Origin: Mannheimia cairinae
GTDB taxonomy: Bacteria > Pseudomonadota > Gammaproteobacteria > Enterobacterales > Pasteurellaceae
Direction: 5' to 3'
Length of the DNA stretch: 64,000 bases
NCBI RefSeq assembly: GCF_028649535.1
Contig: NZ_JAQSJE010000004.1
Coordinates: 124,001 to 188,000 of the forward strand
In this document: positions 1 to 6,854 of the stretch, piece after piece
Layout of the letters: the number at the start of each line of letters is the position of its first letter
Position numbering within the stretch: the stretch's first letter is position 1
Position numbers and translations under genes: made by a program
The notes under the pieces: model-generated
The model's database searches: none
Told to the model about the DNA's origin: nothing
The model's input: only the letters and a program-made list of their open reading frames with translations

Positions 1-183
1 TTATTGATGCTAGATAATGATTTTATTGCTCCTTCAATCAATATTGAAACTCTAGATGAGCAAGCAGAAGGCCTAAATATCGTAACAGAACGTCAAGACA
101 AAGCACTAACAACAGTAATGTCTAATAGCTTTGGTTTTGGTGGAACGAATGCGTGTTTAGTATTCCAAAAATATCAAGGCTAA
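1..183 (+). CDS. fabB: Beta-ketoacyl-ACP synthase I, C-terminal fragment
   Basis: This is the last 60 codons of a gene cut by the left edge of the window. The visible peptide ends with MSNSFGFGGTNACLVFQKY, the conserved C-terminal signature of condensing enzymes, with the NSFGFGGTNA loop that helps shape the active site. FabB performs Claisen condensation of malonyl-ACP with acyl-ACP in the cytosol and is needed for unsaturated fatty acids in gamma-proteobacteria. FabB rather than FabF is chosen from the short C-terminal tail after the GGTNA motif; FabF is the alternative. A hairpin terminator follows about 50 bases after the stop codon. Confidence 0.85.
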   Translation, partial: LLMLDNDFIAPSINIETLDEQAEGLNIVTERQDKALTTVMSNSFGFGGTNACLVFQKYQG

Positions 184-234
184 TCGTACAATTAGTATTG
201 CCTAATAAATGCCGATAAAGGCTAATAATTATTT

Positions 235-275
235 AAGGACTGTTTTCGATATTTAATCAATTCAGTCCTTTTTAT
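235..275 (+). terminator. Rho-independent terminator after fabB
   Basis: Arms AAGGACTG (235-242) and CAGTCCTT (263-270) form a perfect 8-bp stem, and the second arm runs into TTTTATTTT. Confidence 0.8.
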
Positions 276-336
276 TTTAGGCTATTACTCCTAAAATCTT
301 TGGATTAGATTGGTTGTATGGGGCTTTTAGGGACAG

Positions 337-367
337 TAAAAAAAGCCGTTAATTTGCATTAACGGCT
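337..367 (-). terminator. Terminator of the higBA operon
   Basis: On the minus strand, AGCCGTTAATGC and GCATTAACGGCT-type arms (344-350 and 361-367, extended inwards) are followed by a run of seven T residues. It lies about 25 bases past the higA stop. Confidence 0.8.
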
Positions 368-390
368 AACTTAGGTTTCTGTGTAGAGGG

Positions 391-750
391 CTAAACTTGA
401 ATAAGCACATCAGCCCCAATCCCTAGCTTACTATGTAATTTTCTAATCATATTCAGCGTAAGCGGTCTCGTTTTATTAAAAATCTCATATACCCGGTTAG
501 GCTTACCGATAATATTATCTAAATCTTTAATTTCTAGCCCTTGCTGGTCCATTCTAAACTTAATTGCCTCAATAGGGTCTGGCAGTTCGATTAGATAATG
601 TTTGCTTTCATAGTTTTCAATAAGGCTAAGCATAACATCAAAATAATCTAACTCATCATCAGTTAATTCATCTTCTCTATCAAAGAACGGCTCAATGGCT
701 TTTAGTGCGTTTTGATAGTCAGTATCAGTTCTAATTGGTGTTATATTCAT
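391..750 (-). CDS. higA: HigA-type antitoxin
   Basis: A 119-residue protein with an acidic N-terminal half (residues about 10-50, rich in D and E) and a C-terminal helix-turn-helix around residues 72-115, where a KDLDNIIGKPNRVYEIFN segment and the LTLNMIRKLHSKLGI recognition region match the XRE-like fold of E. coli HigA. It should neutralise the HigB RNase encoded just upstream and repress the operon. It is second in the operon, 15 bp after the toxin gene, the usual order for higBA. The locus lies outside the direct repeats that bound the adjacent island, so on this reading it is chromosomal. Confidence 0.8.
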   Translation of the reverse strand: MNITPIRTDTDYQNALKAIEPFFDREDELTDDELDYFDVMLSLIENYESKHYLIELPDPIEAIKFRMDQQGLEIKDLDNIIGKPNRVYEIFNKTRPLTLNMIRKLHSKLGIGADVLIQV

Positions 751-765
751 TTGCTTACCTCTATT

Positions 766-1065
766 CTATAATTCTACTTCATCAGCATTTATACGGTCAT
801 ATTCAGTATGCGTGCCTATGAATTTGATATATACCGCCCCTAGTCTAAAAGCTACCGCCACAATCAAACGATGATTATTTCCTTTAATATTAAATACCAC
901 TCTGCGATTTTTAAGAATACTCGCATTTTTATATTGTGCTTTAATATCGTGTGCGGTTTGCCAGTTTGCCTTTCTTACTTCCGCCACCCACGCTTTTAAA
1001 GGTTGCTCTGTTTCAGGGTGCTTTGTGTAGTAGTCAATAAGTGTTGATGTTGAGATAATTCTCAT
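766..1065 (-). CDS. higB: HigB-type mRNA interferase toxin
   Basis: A 99-residue RelE-superfamily protein. ASILKNRRVVFNIKGNNHRLIVAVAF and KFIGTHTEYDRI are the hallmark segments of the E. coli HigB family, which cleaves mRNA at the ribosome. Length is normal (about 100 residues) and no catalytic segment seems missing, so the pair is probably functional. It is the first gene of a two-gene operon with higA. A palindrome TCCCAATATGGGA lies 33 bp upstream of the start and may be the operator bound by HigA or the HigBA complex. Confidence 0.85.
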   Translation of the reverse strand: MRIISTSTLIDYYTKHPETEQPLKAWVAEVRKANWQTAHDIKAQYKNASILKNRRVVFNIKGNNHRLIVAVAFRLGAVYIKFIGTHTEYDRINADEVEL

Positions 1066-1097
1066 AATTGCCCCTATCCAATATAATGGTATTATAA

Positions 1098-1110
1098 TCC
1101 CAATATGGGA
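1098..1110. promoter_or_regulatory. Candidate HigA operator
   Basis: TCCCAATATGGGA is a 5-bp inverted repeat with a 3-bp spacer, 33 bp upstream of the higB start, in an A+T-rich stretch that would also hold the -10 region. The operator role is inferred from position only. Confidence 0.4.
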
Positions 1111-1139
1111 CTAGATAAAGGTTTTTATACAATTTATAT

Positions 1140-1201
1140 AATAAAAAAGCCTTGAACTATTGAAATTCAAGGCTTTTTAGGTATCTATAGAACTCTATAG
1201 G
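1140..1201. repeat. attL-like direct repeat (copy 1)
   Basis: 62 bp matching 12775-12836 with a single mismatch (T in GGCTTTTTA here, C in the other copy). It contains the palindrome AGCCTTGAA...TTCAAGGCT that is the ssrA terminator in the other copy. Just inside the island, GGCTGGGGTCATCTGAA (1201-1217) loosely resembles the tmRNA 3' end on the plus strand, possibly a degenerate remnant. Confidence 0.8.
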
Positions 1202-1272
1202 GCTGGGGTCATCTGAATTACATGCGGTAGAGCCTTGTAACATAAGGATTGTTGTGAAATTGATCTTTCAGG

Positions 1273-1298
1273 ATATAACTAAACGTATAACTAAAATC
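1273..1298. other. Integrase arm-type site block (left)
   Basis: Two half-motifs, TATAACTAAAC and TATAACTAAAATC, in the same order and orientation as at 12712-12737. The position inside the core repeat at both ends is what arm sites of a P4-type integrase would show. Confidence 0.55.
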
Positions 1299-1414
1299 AA
1301 AAGTCACCCCATTAAACAGAATGTTTTTTAATCATAAAATCATGATGTAAGGATAAATCCTAAATTCAAGTTGTCTATATGACAGAAATTACTCAAACCT
1401 AACTAGGAGAATAT

Positions 1415-1804
1415 ATGAAAATTAAGTTAAGTAAATTGTTTATGACTGGTCTTACTGGTTTAGCTGTATTATCAGCTACATCTATGGCTAGTGCTGCACA
1501 AGATTGTAAGATGACAAATGTCAAGTTTAAGAAAGGGGCTTATTCAGCAAGCTATAATGGTAAGGTTAAAGGTTGGCAATGCGTATCTTATAAGTTTTCA
1601 GCAAAACAAGGGCAAACACTAAATGTAAATTTGACAACTAAAGGAAATGCTGAAGCTGTACTTTATGACGCTGACGATTTTATTCAAGATCAACCGTATT
1701 TGCTTCCTAAAACTGGCTCATACGAAATTAGAGTTTTACAGCCTAAAGCAGCTGCAATAAAAAATAAGACCTCATCTTATAACGTTAATATTGAAATCAG
1801 ATAA
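1415..1804 (+). CDS. Secreted protein resembling PliG/PliI lysozyme inhibitors
   Basis: A 129-residue protein with a clear Sec signal peptide: basic start MKIKLSK, hydrophobic core, cleavage probably after SMASA near residue 27. The mature part follows the pattern seen in periplasmic g-type and i-type lysozyme inhibitors: KGAYSASYNGKVKGW, then KFSAKQGQTLNVNL, then LPKTGSYEIRVLQPKAAA near the C-terminus, a small beta-sandwich layout. If right, it would protect the wall from host or phage-type lysozymes. It is the only plus-strand gene of the island, sits next to the left end, and has its own ribosome site (AGGAG) and terminator, which suits cargo expressed while the island is silent. The family assignment is from motif memory and needs a structure search. 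Confidence 0.55.
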   Translation: MKIKLSKLFMTGLTGLAVLSATSMASAAQDCKMTNVKFKKGAYSASYNGKVKGWQCVSYKFSAKQGQTLNVNLTTKGNAEAVLYDADDFIQDQPYLLPKTGSYEIRVLQPKAAAIKNKTSSYNVNIEIR

Positions 1805-1812
1805 TCATCTAT

Positions 1813-1840
1813 ACGGCTCGGAAGAGCCGTTTATTTTATT
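1813..1840 (+). terminator. Terminator of the secreted cargo gene
   Basis: ACGGCTC GGAA GAGCCGT is a perfect 7-bp stem with a 4-base loop, followed by TTATTTTATT. Confidence 0.8.
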
Positions 1841-2154
1841 CATCTATGCACTCTAGCCGATAGTTTTCCTACATACCATTTCAAGCTATCAATTTGTAAT
1901 CGGCTCGCCTTTAATGTTTCTTCTGTCGCACTATCCGCAATCTCTAGCACTCTATCAAGGTAGTATTCTAATCGCCATTTCATCGCTTGGCGATATTGTG
2001 CGTTAAAGTCAGGATATTTATTCAACCAACGGAATATAGTCGATTTATTAGGCATACTCGGATTATCGCAAATAGAACGTAAGCTAGCCCCATTTGCTAT
2101 TTGTTCGCAAATGCTATTGGCTATTTTAGGTTGATAGGTTGTTGTTCTTGGCAT
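1840..2154 (-). CDS. Small terminase subunit-like protein (Sf6 gp1 type)
   Basis: A 104-residue helical protein. The N-terminal helix-turn-helix segment (about residues 10-45) reads ICEQIANGASLRSICD followed by MPNKSTIFRWLNKYPDF, and the C-terminal part ends in LQIDSLKWYVGKLSARV. Both segments are typical of small terminase subunits related to phage Sf6 gp1. Small terminases bind the packaging site and direct the motor to it. In a satellite without its own motor, such a protein can redirect a helper phage's large terminase to the satellite genome. The gene is last in the long minus-strand gene run, after the helicase and the left repeat cluster. It could also act as a DNA-binding regulator. 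Confidence 0.7.
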   Translation of the reverse strand: MPRTTTYQPKIANSICEQIANGASLRSICDNPSMPNKSTIFRWLNKYPDFNAQYRQAMKWRLEYYLDRVLEIADSATEETLKASRLQIDSLKWYVGKLSARVHR

Positions 2155-2295
2155 AGTGTTTTTCTGGTCGCAATATTAGGGGCATTATATCGCAATTTCA
2201 GATTAAGGCTTGGTTCTGTTTTGCACTCAATGATGATTTAGGTCACATATACATTTAGAACAAAATTAAACAGTTAAAAGTTTTTTTGCTTTTTT

Positions 2296-2398
2296 CTGTC
2301 ACTTGTCACTTTTTGAGGGGTAAAAGCCTTATGGCACAAGGCTTCAAGGGAAGTGATAAAAGAAGTGATAGAAGTGATAGAAGTGATAGAAAGTGATA
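2296..2398. repeat. Left iteron cluster, candidate replication origin half
   Basis: Five direct copies of AAGTGATA start at 2351, 2363, 2372, 2381 and 2391 (spacing 9-12 bp). They are preceded by the inverted half CTGTCACTTGTCACTT (2296-2311) and by a hairpin AAGCCTT...AAGGCTT (2324-2344). The same set in mirror image lies at 11190-11283. It is directly downstream of the helicase gene. An origin bound by the island's replication protein is the natural reading. Confidence 0.65.
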
Positions 2399-2438
2399 AA
2401 AAAGCCCCTAATTCGTCATTAAGAGCTTGGTAGTTTGG

Positions 2439-4151
2439 TTAAGTCCAGTTTGTAATACTGTGTTTTAGAATAACGTTTGTATAGCGTGTTCCGTCTAATA
2501 TTCTCTCGGTTAGCTCTCCTGTGCCTATCTCCTTGAGGGCTGATTTAAACGCTTCTCTAAATGCCCCTAGAGGTAATATATCTTTTGGCTTTAGATTTTG
2601 ACAACCTGTGAAGTAAAGATAAGCGTTATAGATTGCTTTATCTGTTGCGAGTGGGCTTCTAGTACTTCCCCATGGCAATCCTTTTGCCGGCGTAATCTCG
2701 AACGCTTGAGCGAACTCTACAAGGTGGTTTCCGTTTGCTTTGATCGCTAGGCTATCTGAATTTTCTTTGTACGCTTCTAGAATGAGCCTCGCTTCTTCAG
2801 GATTAGGAAATCTCTCAAGTAATTTGTGTACTATGCCATAAATTTCTTTCTGAACCTTTTCAATAAAATAAACGTCTTTTTTCTCTAGCGGTATTTTTCG
2901 AGTAAAAGGGATAATCACTCGCCTACGTTGTATCGCTCCGCTTCTATCGTTAAAGCTCATGGCATGATTGGTAAGCATAAGGAAGCACGCATTGATTTTC
3001 ACATCTTGGGGAGCTTCATATAAATGGCGTACTCGTATTATATCGCCCCCTGTCAGTCGTTTTAAATCCTCAGCACTCCCTCTATATGGCTCTTGATCTG
3101 AACTATACGCAAGGCTTTTCCCAATTAAGGTCGCTCTGTGCTTTTCATCTTCCATTTCATTTAAAGTAATGAAAGCCGTGTTTGCTTTTCCGTTTAAGAG
3201 TGTCGCAATCATACCCATTACGCTTTTACCCGCTCCCCCTACGCCAGTAGCTTCAATAAATGTAGCCCATTGGTGGCGGTTAGTCAGAATCATATATAAG
3301 CCTGCTAGAATAGCTTCACGCTTGCTTTCATCGTTTTCCGTCACAAAGGACAGCCAATCATCAAAATAAGGCGTATCTGTTGCAATGGATAATTCAAATG
3401 GTTCAATTCCTCTTAAATGTAGGTCGATATTAAGCGGTAATAGCTCTCCAGTCAGTTTATTTAAAGCCGTATTCGTAAAGCCTGTGATATGCGGATTGGC
3501 TCTAGGTAATTCATCAAGCTTGATTTCTAGTAAGGCAATAATTCTACTGATTTTATCGGCGGTGTAGTTTTGCTCATATTCATCTAGAAAATCCGCCAAT
3601 CGTCTTTTTAAATGATGAGTGCCTATTGCTTCCCAATATACGCCATTAAATGCGTAAATCATTTGAGTGTCATAATCGCATTTTAAAGGCTTATTGAACC
3701 ATTGCTTGAATAGCTGAATAAGCTCTAGCTGTGTTGGGGCTTCGGGTATCTCAAGCGGTTTGTGTTCGCTTTTAAGCTCACTTCTCAAGCGTGAAATATA
3801 GTTGCTTGCGTTTTCCTCAAACTGTAAGGCTTCATCATAGAAAGCAACGGTTTCAACGGTTGAATGCTTGGCTAGGTTTTGACAAATAGCATTCTTATCG
3901 CTTTCTGTGAGTTCTCCCGCTCGATATATTGATACTGTGCCTACATCTACCGCTAATTTTAATCGGTCAATGTCTTTTAGTTGTGTATCGCCTAGTATGA
4001 TAGGTTGATAATTAGCTTCGGCTTTCGTCCATTCAAGAATCGTTTGCTGCTTGGTTTTATTCCATGCTGTCGAACCTGCGATGATATAAGCCTCATAGGG
4101 CTTGCCTTTAGGTTGCTTGCTCACATTAGGGGCATTCTTTAATTTAGCCAT
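2439..4151 (-). CDS. D5/P4-type superfamily 3 replicative helicase
   Basis: A 570-residue protein. Residues about 135-290 form the D5-N region and the C-terminal half is an SF3 ATPase: Walker A GVGGAGKS at 303-310, a B-motif region LAYSSDQEP at 347-355, the family segment LKRLTGGDIIRVRHLYEAP (363-381), sensor Asn in LMLTNHAMSF (391-400) and an arginine-finger stretch RRRVIIPF (409-416). This is the helicase found in P4 alpha and PICI replication proteins, which melts the satellite origin. The N-terminal ~130 residues show no archaeo-eukaryotic primase motif I can recognise, so primase activity is not supported. The start is set by GGGGG six bases before ATG, and the gene overlaps the preceding one by 8 nt. 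Confidence 0.85.
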   Translation of the reverse strand: MAKLKNAPNVSKQPKGKPYEAYIIAGSTAWNKTKQQTILEWTKAEANYQPIILGDTQLKDIDRLKLAVDVGTVSIYRAGELTESDKNAICQNLAKHSTVETVAFYDEALQFEENASNYISRLRSELKSEHKPLEIPEAPTQLELIQLFKQWFNKPLKCDYDTQMIYAFNGVYWEAIGTHHLKRRLADFLDEYEQNYTADKISRIIALLEIKLDELPRANPHITGFTNTALNKLTGELLPLNIDLHLRGIEPFELSIATDTPYFDDWLSFVTENDESKREAILAGLYMILTNRHQWATFIEATGVGGAGKSVMGMIATLLNGKANTAFITLNEMEDEKHRATLIGKSLAYSSDQEPYRGSAEDLKRLTGGDIIRVRHLYEAPQDVKINACFLMLTNHAMSFNDRSGAIQRRRVIIPFTRKIPLEKKDVYFIEKVQKEIYGIVHKLLERFPNPEEARLILEAYKENSDSLAIKANGNHLVEFAQAFEITPAKGLPWGSTRSPLATDKAIYNAYLYFTGCQNLKPKDILPLGAFREAFKSALKEIGTGELTERILDGTRYTNVILKHSITNWT

Positions 4152-4383
4152 TGTTGCCCCCTATATCTTCCGCCATATCTTCTAGGTAGTCATCTAACAT
4201 TGCTTTGGCTGAATCTAGGCTATCAAATGCACTTTGTATCGTTTCTTCTTTCGTGAGCGTTTGGGATTTATCTTCCCCACGATATACGCAACCTTTACCA
4301 GTCAGGGCAATATTTAAAAAAGCGTGGGCTGTATCTATTTCGTGCTTAATATCTGCTAAGTCACGTATTACTTGTTTACACAT
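4144..4383 (-). CDS. Hypothetical island protein, 79 aa
   Basis: I do not recognise this protein. It is acidic and probably mostly helical, with a C-terminal stretch DSLDSAKAMLDDYLEDMAED. A strong ribosome site (AGGGGG, 6 bases from the ATG) and an 8-nt overlap with the helicase gene argue that it is a real, translationally coupled gene. Its place immediately before the helicase suggests a role in island replication or its control, but nothing in the sequence proves that. Confidence 0.6.
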   Translation of the reverse strand: MCKQVIRDLADIKHEIDTAHAFLNIALTGKGCVYRGEDKSQTLTKEETIQSAFDSLDSAKAMLDDYLEDMAEDIGGNNG

Positions 4384-4397
4384 AATATCCCCCTTTT

Positions 4398-4574
4398 TTA
4401 TAGCTCTTCTTCAAGTGTCATTACGCCATCTAAAATGAATTTTGAAATGCATCTGACAGTAGTTTGAATTGTGATAGGATCAGCTTTTTCTAAATCAGCA
4501 TTGGAAATGATTTCAGCCATTGCTTGTGCTTGCCATAATTCTGATAAAGCGTTTTTGATTTCAACCTTACGCAT
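4398..4574 (-). CDS. Hypothetical island protein, 58 aa
   Basis: A small gene read from ATG at 4574 to TAA at 4398. The peptide starts MRKVEIKNALSELWQAQAM and is helical, with ILDGVMTLEEEL at the end. It has a textbook ribosome site (AAGGAGG, 6 bases before ATG) and its start overlaps the stop region of the preceding Ash-like gene, so it is part of the same gene run. I do not recognise the family. Confidence 0.6.
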   Translation of the reverse strand: MRKVEIKNALSELWQAQAMAEIISNADLEKADPITIQTTVRCISKFILDGVMTLEEEL

Positions 4575-5664
4575 ATAAGCCTCCTTTTTCGCTTGTGATA
4601 GTAATTGCTTCTAGGTCATGGAAACCAAAAGCATTTCTTGCTTTTCTTTGCTCTATCTCGGCTTTAATTTGATTAGCACGATCAAGAGATACATTCACAG
4701 CACAGTCAAAAGTTGAGCCGTCTTTGTGGGTTAGGATAACGCTATATAGCGATTTAGCGGTGTTGCCGCTAGGGGATTGGGTTAGATTTTTCATATTTGT
4801 AACTGTTTTTAGTGAGTGATTGAAAGGATATATCGCTAATAGGTGCGATACGGTCTCAACTACCGCAGTTACACGGCTAGCCTTATTCGTCCAATTGCTT
4901 GGCTTATCTCGGCTTATCAACCGTACCGCAAATTCTGAATAGATCTCGGGTGTAGTATTCCCGTGATTTTGTTGAATTCGAGATACAAAAAAATCGCAAA
5001 TCTTACGGGTGCGATTGCCGGTAACTGTTTTAGTAGTGCTTTCATCATAACCGCAACCGCCAGCATTTGGCAATCTGTTATTTTGTTCAGGGGTTTGACA
5101 AGCGGTCTGATTTGCTCGGAATTTTGCAATAGGACGGTCAAGCAATAGACGATAATCCGCAGATAGCTGTAAGCGTGCTTGCTCTTCGCTGTCGGCTTGA
5201 ATGTATAAGGTTTCTTGATTGTAGGTGTGCTTAGTGCGGTTTAAGCATAGGAATTTGTAGATCATAGCTAATAGCTCCGTGTAGATTGTAGGGGCTACCG
5301 CTAAACTTCTCAGGGTTTGGGCGGTAACGTGTAACGGGCTGAGAAACTGCGATACACGGGACACAGCAAAGGGCGAACCTTTCCCATTACACGCTACCAT
5401 TGAGAGAAATGCCACAATGCGAATCTGCATTCTGTTTTCTTTAGGTGTGCGTGTGCTACGAACAAAAAAAGCACGAGTTAAAGGCGTGCTACTGTTCGCC
5501 GTGTATAAATTATTCGAGTTCTCAGGCTCGGTTGTAGATTTTGCTACAACGACTAAAGCATAAATCTGTAATAGCCATTTGTTAAGTGAAAAAAATTCAA
5601 TTATTGATTGTTTATAATGAACAAAATTAATATTTGTTCTAAAATAGGTTTGATAACTTTTCAT
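4567..5664 (-). CDS. Ash/Icd-like satellite protein
   Basis: A 365-residue protein with two recognisable parts. Residues about 40-110 contain the motif string seen in the P4 Ash family: NSSTPLTRAFFVRSTRTPKE, then MQIRIVAFLSMVACNGK and SRVSQFLSP. The C-terminal ~75 residues (from MKNLTQSPSGNTAKSLYSV) resemble the domain annotated as host cell division inhibitor Icd-like. In P4-like satellites this locus belongs to the regulatory and immunity region; the biochemical role is not established. AAGGA lies 6 bases before the chosen ATG, directly after a hairpin in the leader. One full uptake-signal core (ACAAGCGGTC, 5098-5107) lies inside the gene. Internal starts could yield shorter products. Confidence 0.65.
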   Translation of the reverse strand: MKSYQTYFRTNINFVHYKQSIIEFFSLNKWLLQIYALVVVAKSTTEPENSNNLYTANSSTPLTRAFFVRSTRTPKENRMQIRIVAFLSMVACNGKGSPFAVSRVSQFLSPLHVTAQTLRSLAVAPTIYTELLAMIYKFLCLNRTKHTYNQETLYIQADSEEQARLQLSADYRLLLDRPIAKFRANQTACQTPEQNNRLPNAGGCGYDESTTKTVTGNRTRKICDFFVSRIQQNHGNTTPEIYSEFAVRLISRDKPSNWTNKASRVTAVVETVSHLLAIYPFNHSLKTVTNMKNLTQSPSGNTAKSLYSVILTHKDGSTFDCAVNVSLDRANQIKAEIEQRKARNAFGFHDLEAITITSEKGGLYA

Positions 5665-5675
5665 TTTGTGTCCTT

Positions 5676-5701
5676 ATCCCTAGCTGTGTATGGCTAGGGA
5701 T
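5676..5701 (-). promoter_or_regulatory. Leader hairpin before the Ash-like gene
   Basis: ATCCCTAGC (5676-5684) and GCTAGGGAT (5693-5701) form a perfect 9-bp stem with an 8-base loop. In the minus-strand transcript it abuts the ribosome site AAGGA, so it could affect translation. On the plus strand it is followed by TTTTATTTA and could act as a terminator in that direction. Confidence 0.5.
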
Positions 5702-5732
5702 TTTTATTTACTGTTTAGGTAAAGTTTTCCCT

Positions 5733-5766
5733 TTTTGGGTAATATTTCTTACCTGTTTTGGGTAAT
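5733..5766. repeat. Direct 11-mer repeats upstream of the Ash-like gene
   Basis: TTTTGGGTAAT occurs at 5733-5743 and 5756-5766, 23 bp apart, just over two helical turns, in the promoter region of the Ash-like gene. Related segments (AGGTAAAG, CTTACCTG) lie around them. Binding sites for an island regulator are likely but unproven. Confidence 0.4.
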
Positions 5767-5805
5767 GTTGTCGAAAAAAAAGCAGGGTTTTATAGGGGAT
5801 CGTTT

Positions 5806-6084
5806 TTAATCTCTCTCACCCTCTAACCATTCCGCCACCAGTGAACCTCGCCTAAATCTTGGCAATGCTTTGCCCTGTGCTTTACGCTCTATAATCAGCT
5901 CTTTTACTCGGGCAAATACTCGATAATCATTCATCATACCGCTTGCCCTTGCTCGCATTGAGTGCGGTTTCATTGTGCCTGTGTTAATGGTTTGATAGGC
6001 TCTTAATTCGTTACCGCATTCAACATAAGCAAGGCAAAAGGCTTCTTGCTTCGGTGTCAGGGTTTCTGATCGTATTCTTGGCAT
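5806..6084 (-). CDS. Second small-terminase-like protein (Terminase_2 N-terminal type)
   Basis: A 92-residue protein starting MPRIRSETLTPKQEAFCLAY, followed by VECGNELRAYQTINTGTMKPHSMRARASGMM and VFARVKELI. LTPKQEAFCLAYVECGN...AY...MKP...RA is the N-terminal DNA-binding segment of the Terminase_2 small-subunit family. It stops after ~90 residues, so the oligomerisation and portal-binding parts of a full subunit are missing. A DNA-binding role in packaging-site recognition or regulation is plausible. The ATG at 6084 is chosen over a GTG at 6102 because AAGAGGT lies 6 bases before it. It is distinct from the Sf6-type protein at 1840-2154. Confidence 0.65.
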   Translation of the reverse strand: MPRIRSETLTPKQEAFCLAYVECGNELRAYQTINTGTMKPHSMRARASGMMNDYRVFARVKELIIERKAQGKALPRFRRGSLVAEWLEGERD

Positions 6085-6098
6085 TTGATAACCTCTTA

Positions 6099-6431
6099 TC
6101 ACACATTAAAACGATTTAAAATCTGCTGTTCTTGTTCAGTAGTGATAGCTGTTTCCCCTCGTAAATTTGCCTTATGGTTGAGGTAACTAATAACCTTTTG
6201 GGCTGTTTTGCGGTCGGGTAGAGTGTAGAACGTGCAACGCTTGCCATTAGCGGTCTTAGTTTGGTTATGCCATAGCTTAAGCCCTGTTTTGTTCTCAAAA
6301 TCGCTGATATAGGTTCTAGGGCTGTTAATCCAATACTTAAAAGAGTATTCAAGGTCTGAAATACCATTCTCATTAAGTACCACTTCTAGCAATACTTTTT
6401 CTTCGTTCGTTTGTTCGCTTTGTTTTTTCAT
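6099..6431 (-). CDS. Hypothetical island protein, 110 aa
   Basis: I do not recognise this 110-residue protein. It has a charged N-terminus and a central segment DLEYSFKYWINSPRTYISDFENKTGLKLWH followed by KRCTFYTL, then a helical part DRKTAQKVISYLNHKANLRG. This layout could be a small winged-helix DNA-binding domain, but I see no diagnostic motif. Its stop lies within the leader of the downstream terminase-like gene, and a pair of 18-bp direct repeats precedes its start, so it opens a transcription unit or follows a regulated junction. Confidence 0.55.
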   Translation of the reverse strand: MKKQSEQTNEEKVLLEVVLNENGISDLEYSFKYWINSPRTYISDFENKTGLKLWHNQTKTANGKRCTFYTLPDRKTAQKVISYLNHKANLRGETAITTEQEQQILNRFNV

Positions 6432-6453
6432 TTTGTCTGTCCTATATTTTGTG

Positions 6454-6490
6454 TTCCCTACTTTTTCGGGATTTCCCTACTATTTCGGGA
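6454..6490. repeat. Tandem 18-bp repeats, candidate operator
   Basis: TTCCCTACTTTTTCGGGA (6454-6471) and TTCCCTACTATTTCGGGA (6473-6490) are tandem copies with one mismatch and 1 bp between them. Each copy is itself an imperfect inverted repeat (TCCC...GGGA). They lie between two minus-strand genes, where an operator would sit. Confidence 0.55.
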
Positions 6491-6494
6491 TGTA

Positions 6495-6854
6495 TCATGC
6501 GTTGTTTTTTATTGGTGTGTATGGTGTCGGCTCGTAATCGCCATTCTCAACGTTAGCAACGTGTAAGGTGGTTTCTTCAAGCTGTTTGATTAAATACCTT
6601 GCCCCATTACGAAAAGCCTTAAAATCGCTGTTCTGGTTGCTTTTCTGCGTGGTATTGCTAGCCTTTAATTCATTAATCAGAACAAGCCCCATTTTCAACC
6701 GCTCGGCTAATTCCTTGCATTCTTCCGCTAATGCCTTTTTGAAGTGATAACAGTCGGGATAGTCTGTTTTACAACGTTCAATCGCTATTTTGTTCAAGGC
6801 GAAAAGACGATTAGTTTGCGGATAGGTTTTAAAGTTTGGTTTGAGTGTTTTCAT
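6495..6854 (-). CDS. Hypothetical island protein, 119 aa
   Basis: I do not recognise this 119-residue protein. It is basic at the N-terminus (MKTLKPNFKTYPQTNRLFALNK), has a helical centre with EECKELAERLKMGLVLINELKA, and a polar C-terminus. Its ATG overlaps the stop codon of a 21-codon open frame (ATGA junction), and AAGGA lies 4-8 bases before the start, so it is translationally coupled in the island gene run. Confidence 0.5.
   Translation of the reverse strand: MKTLKPNFKTYPQTNRLFALNKIAIERCKTDYPDCYHFKKALAEECKELAERLKMGLVLINELKASNTTQKSNQNSDFKAFRNGARYLIKQLEETTLHVANVENGDYEPTPYTPIKNNA

Noticed and set aside
1201-1217. GGCTGGGGTCATCTGAA as a displaced copy of the tmRNA 3' end
   Set aside because: It resembles the plus-strand tmRNA end only loosely, while the exact 62-bp repeat beside it defines the boundary better. 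It may be chance or a degenerate remnant.
4917-5148. Frames of 61-74 codons opposite or out of frame within the Ash-like gene
   Set aside because: They lack ribosome sites and the Ash-like frame has recognisable family motifs. Overlapping genes are known in this locus type, but nothing here supports one.
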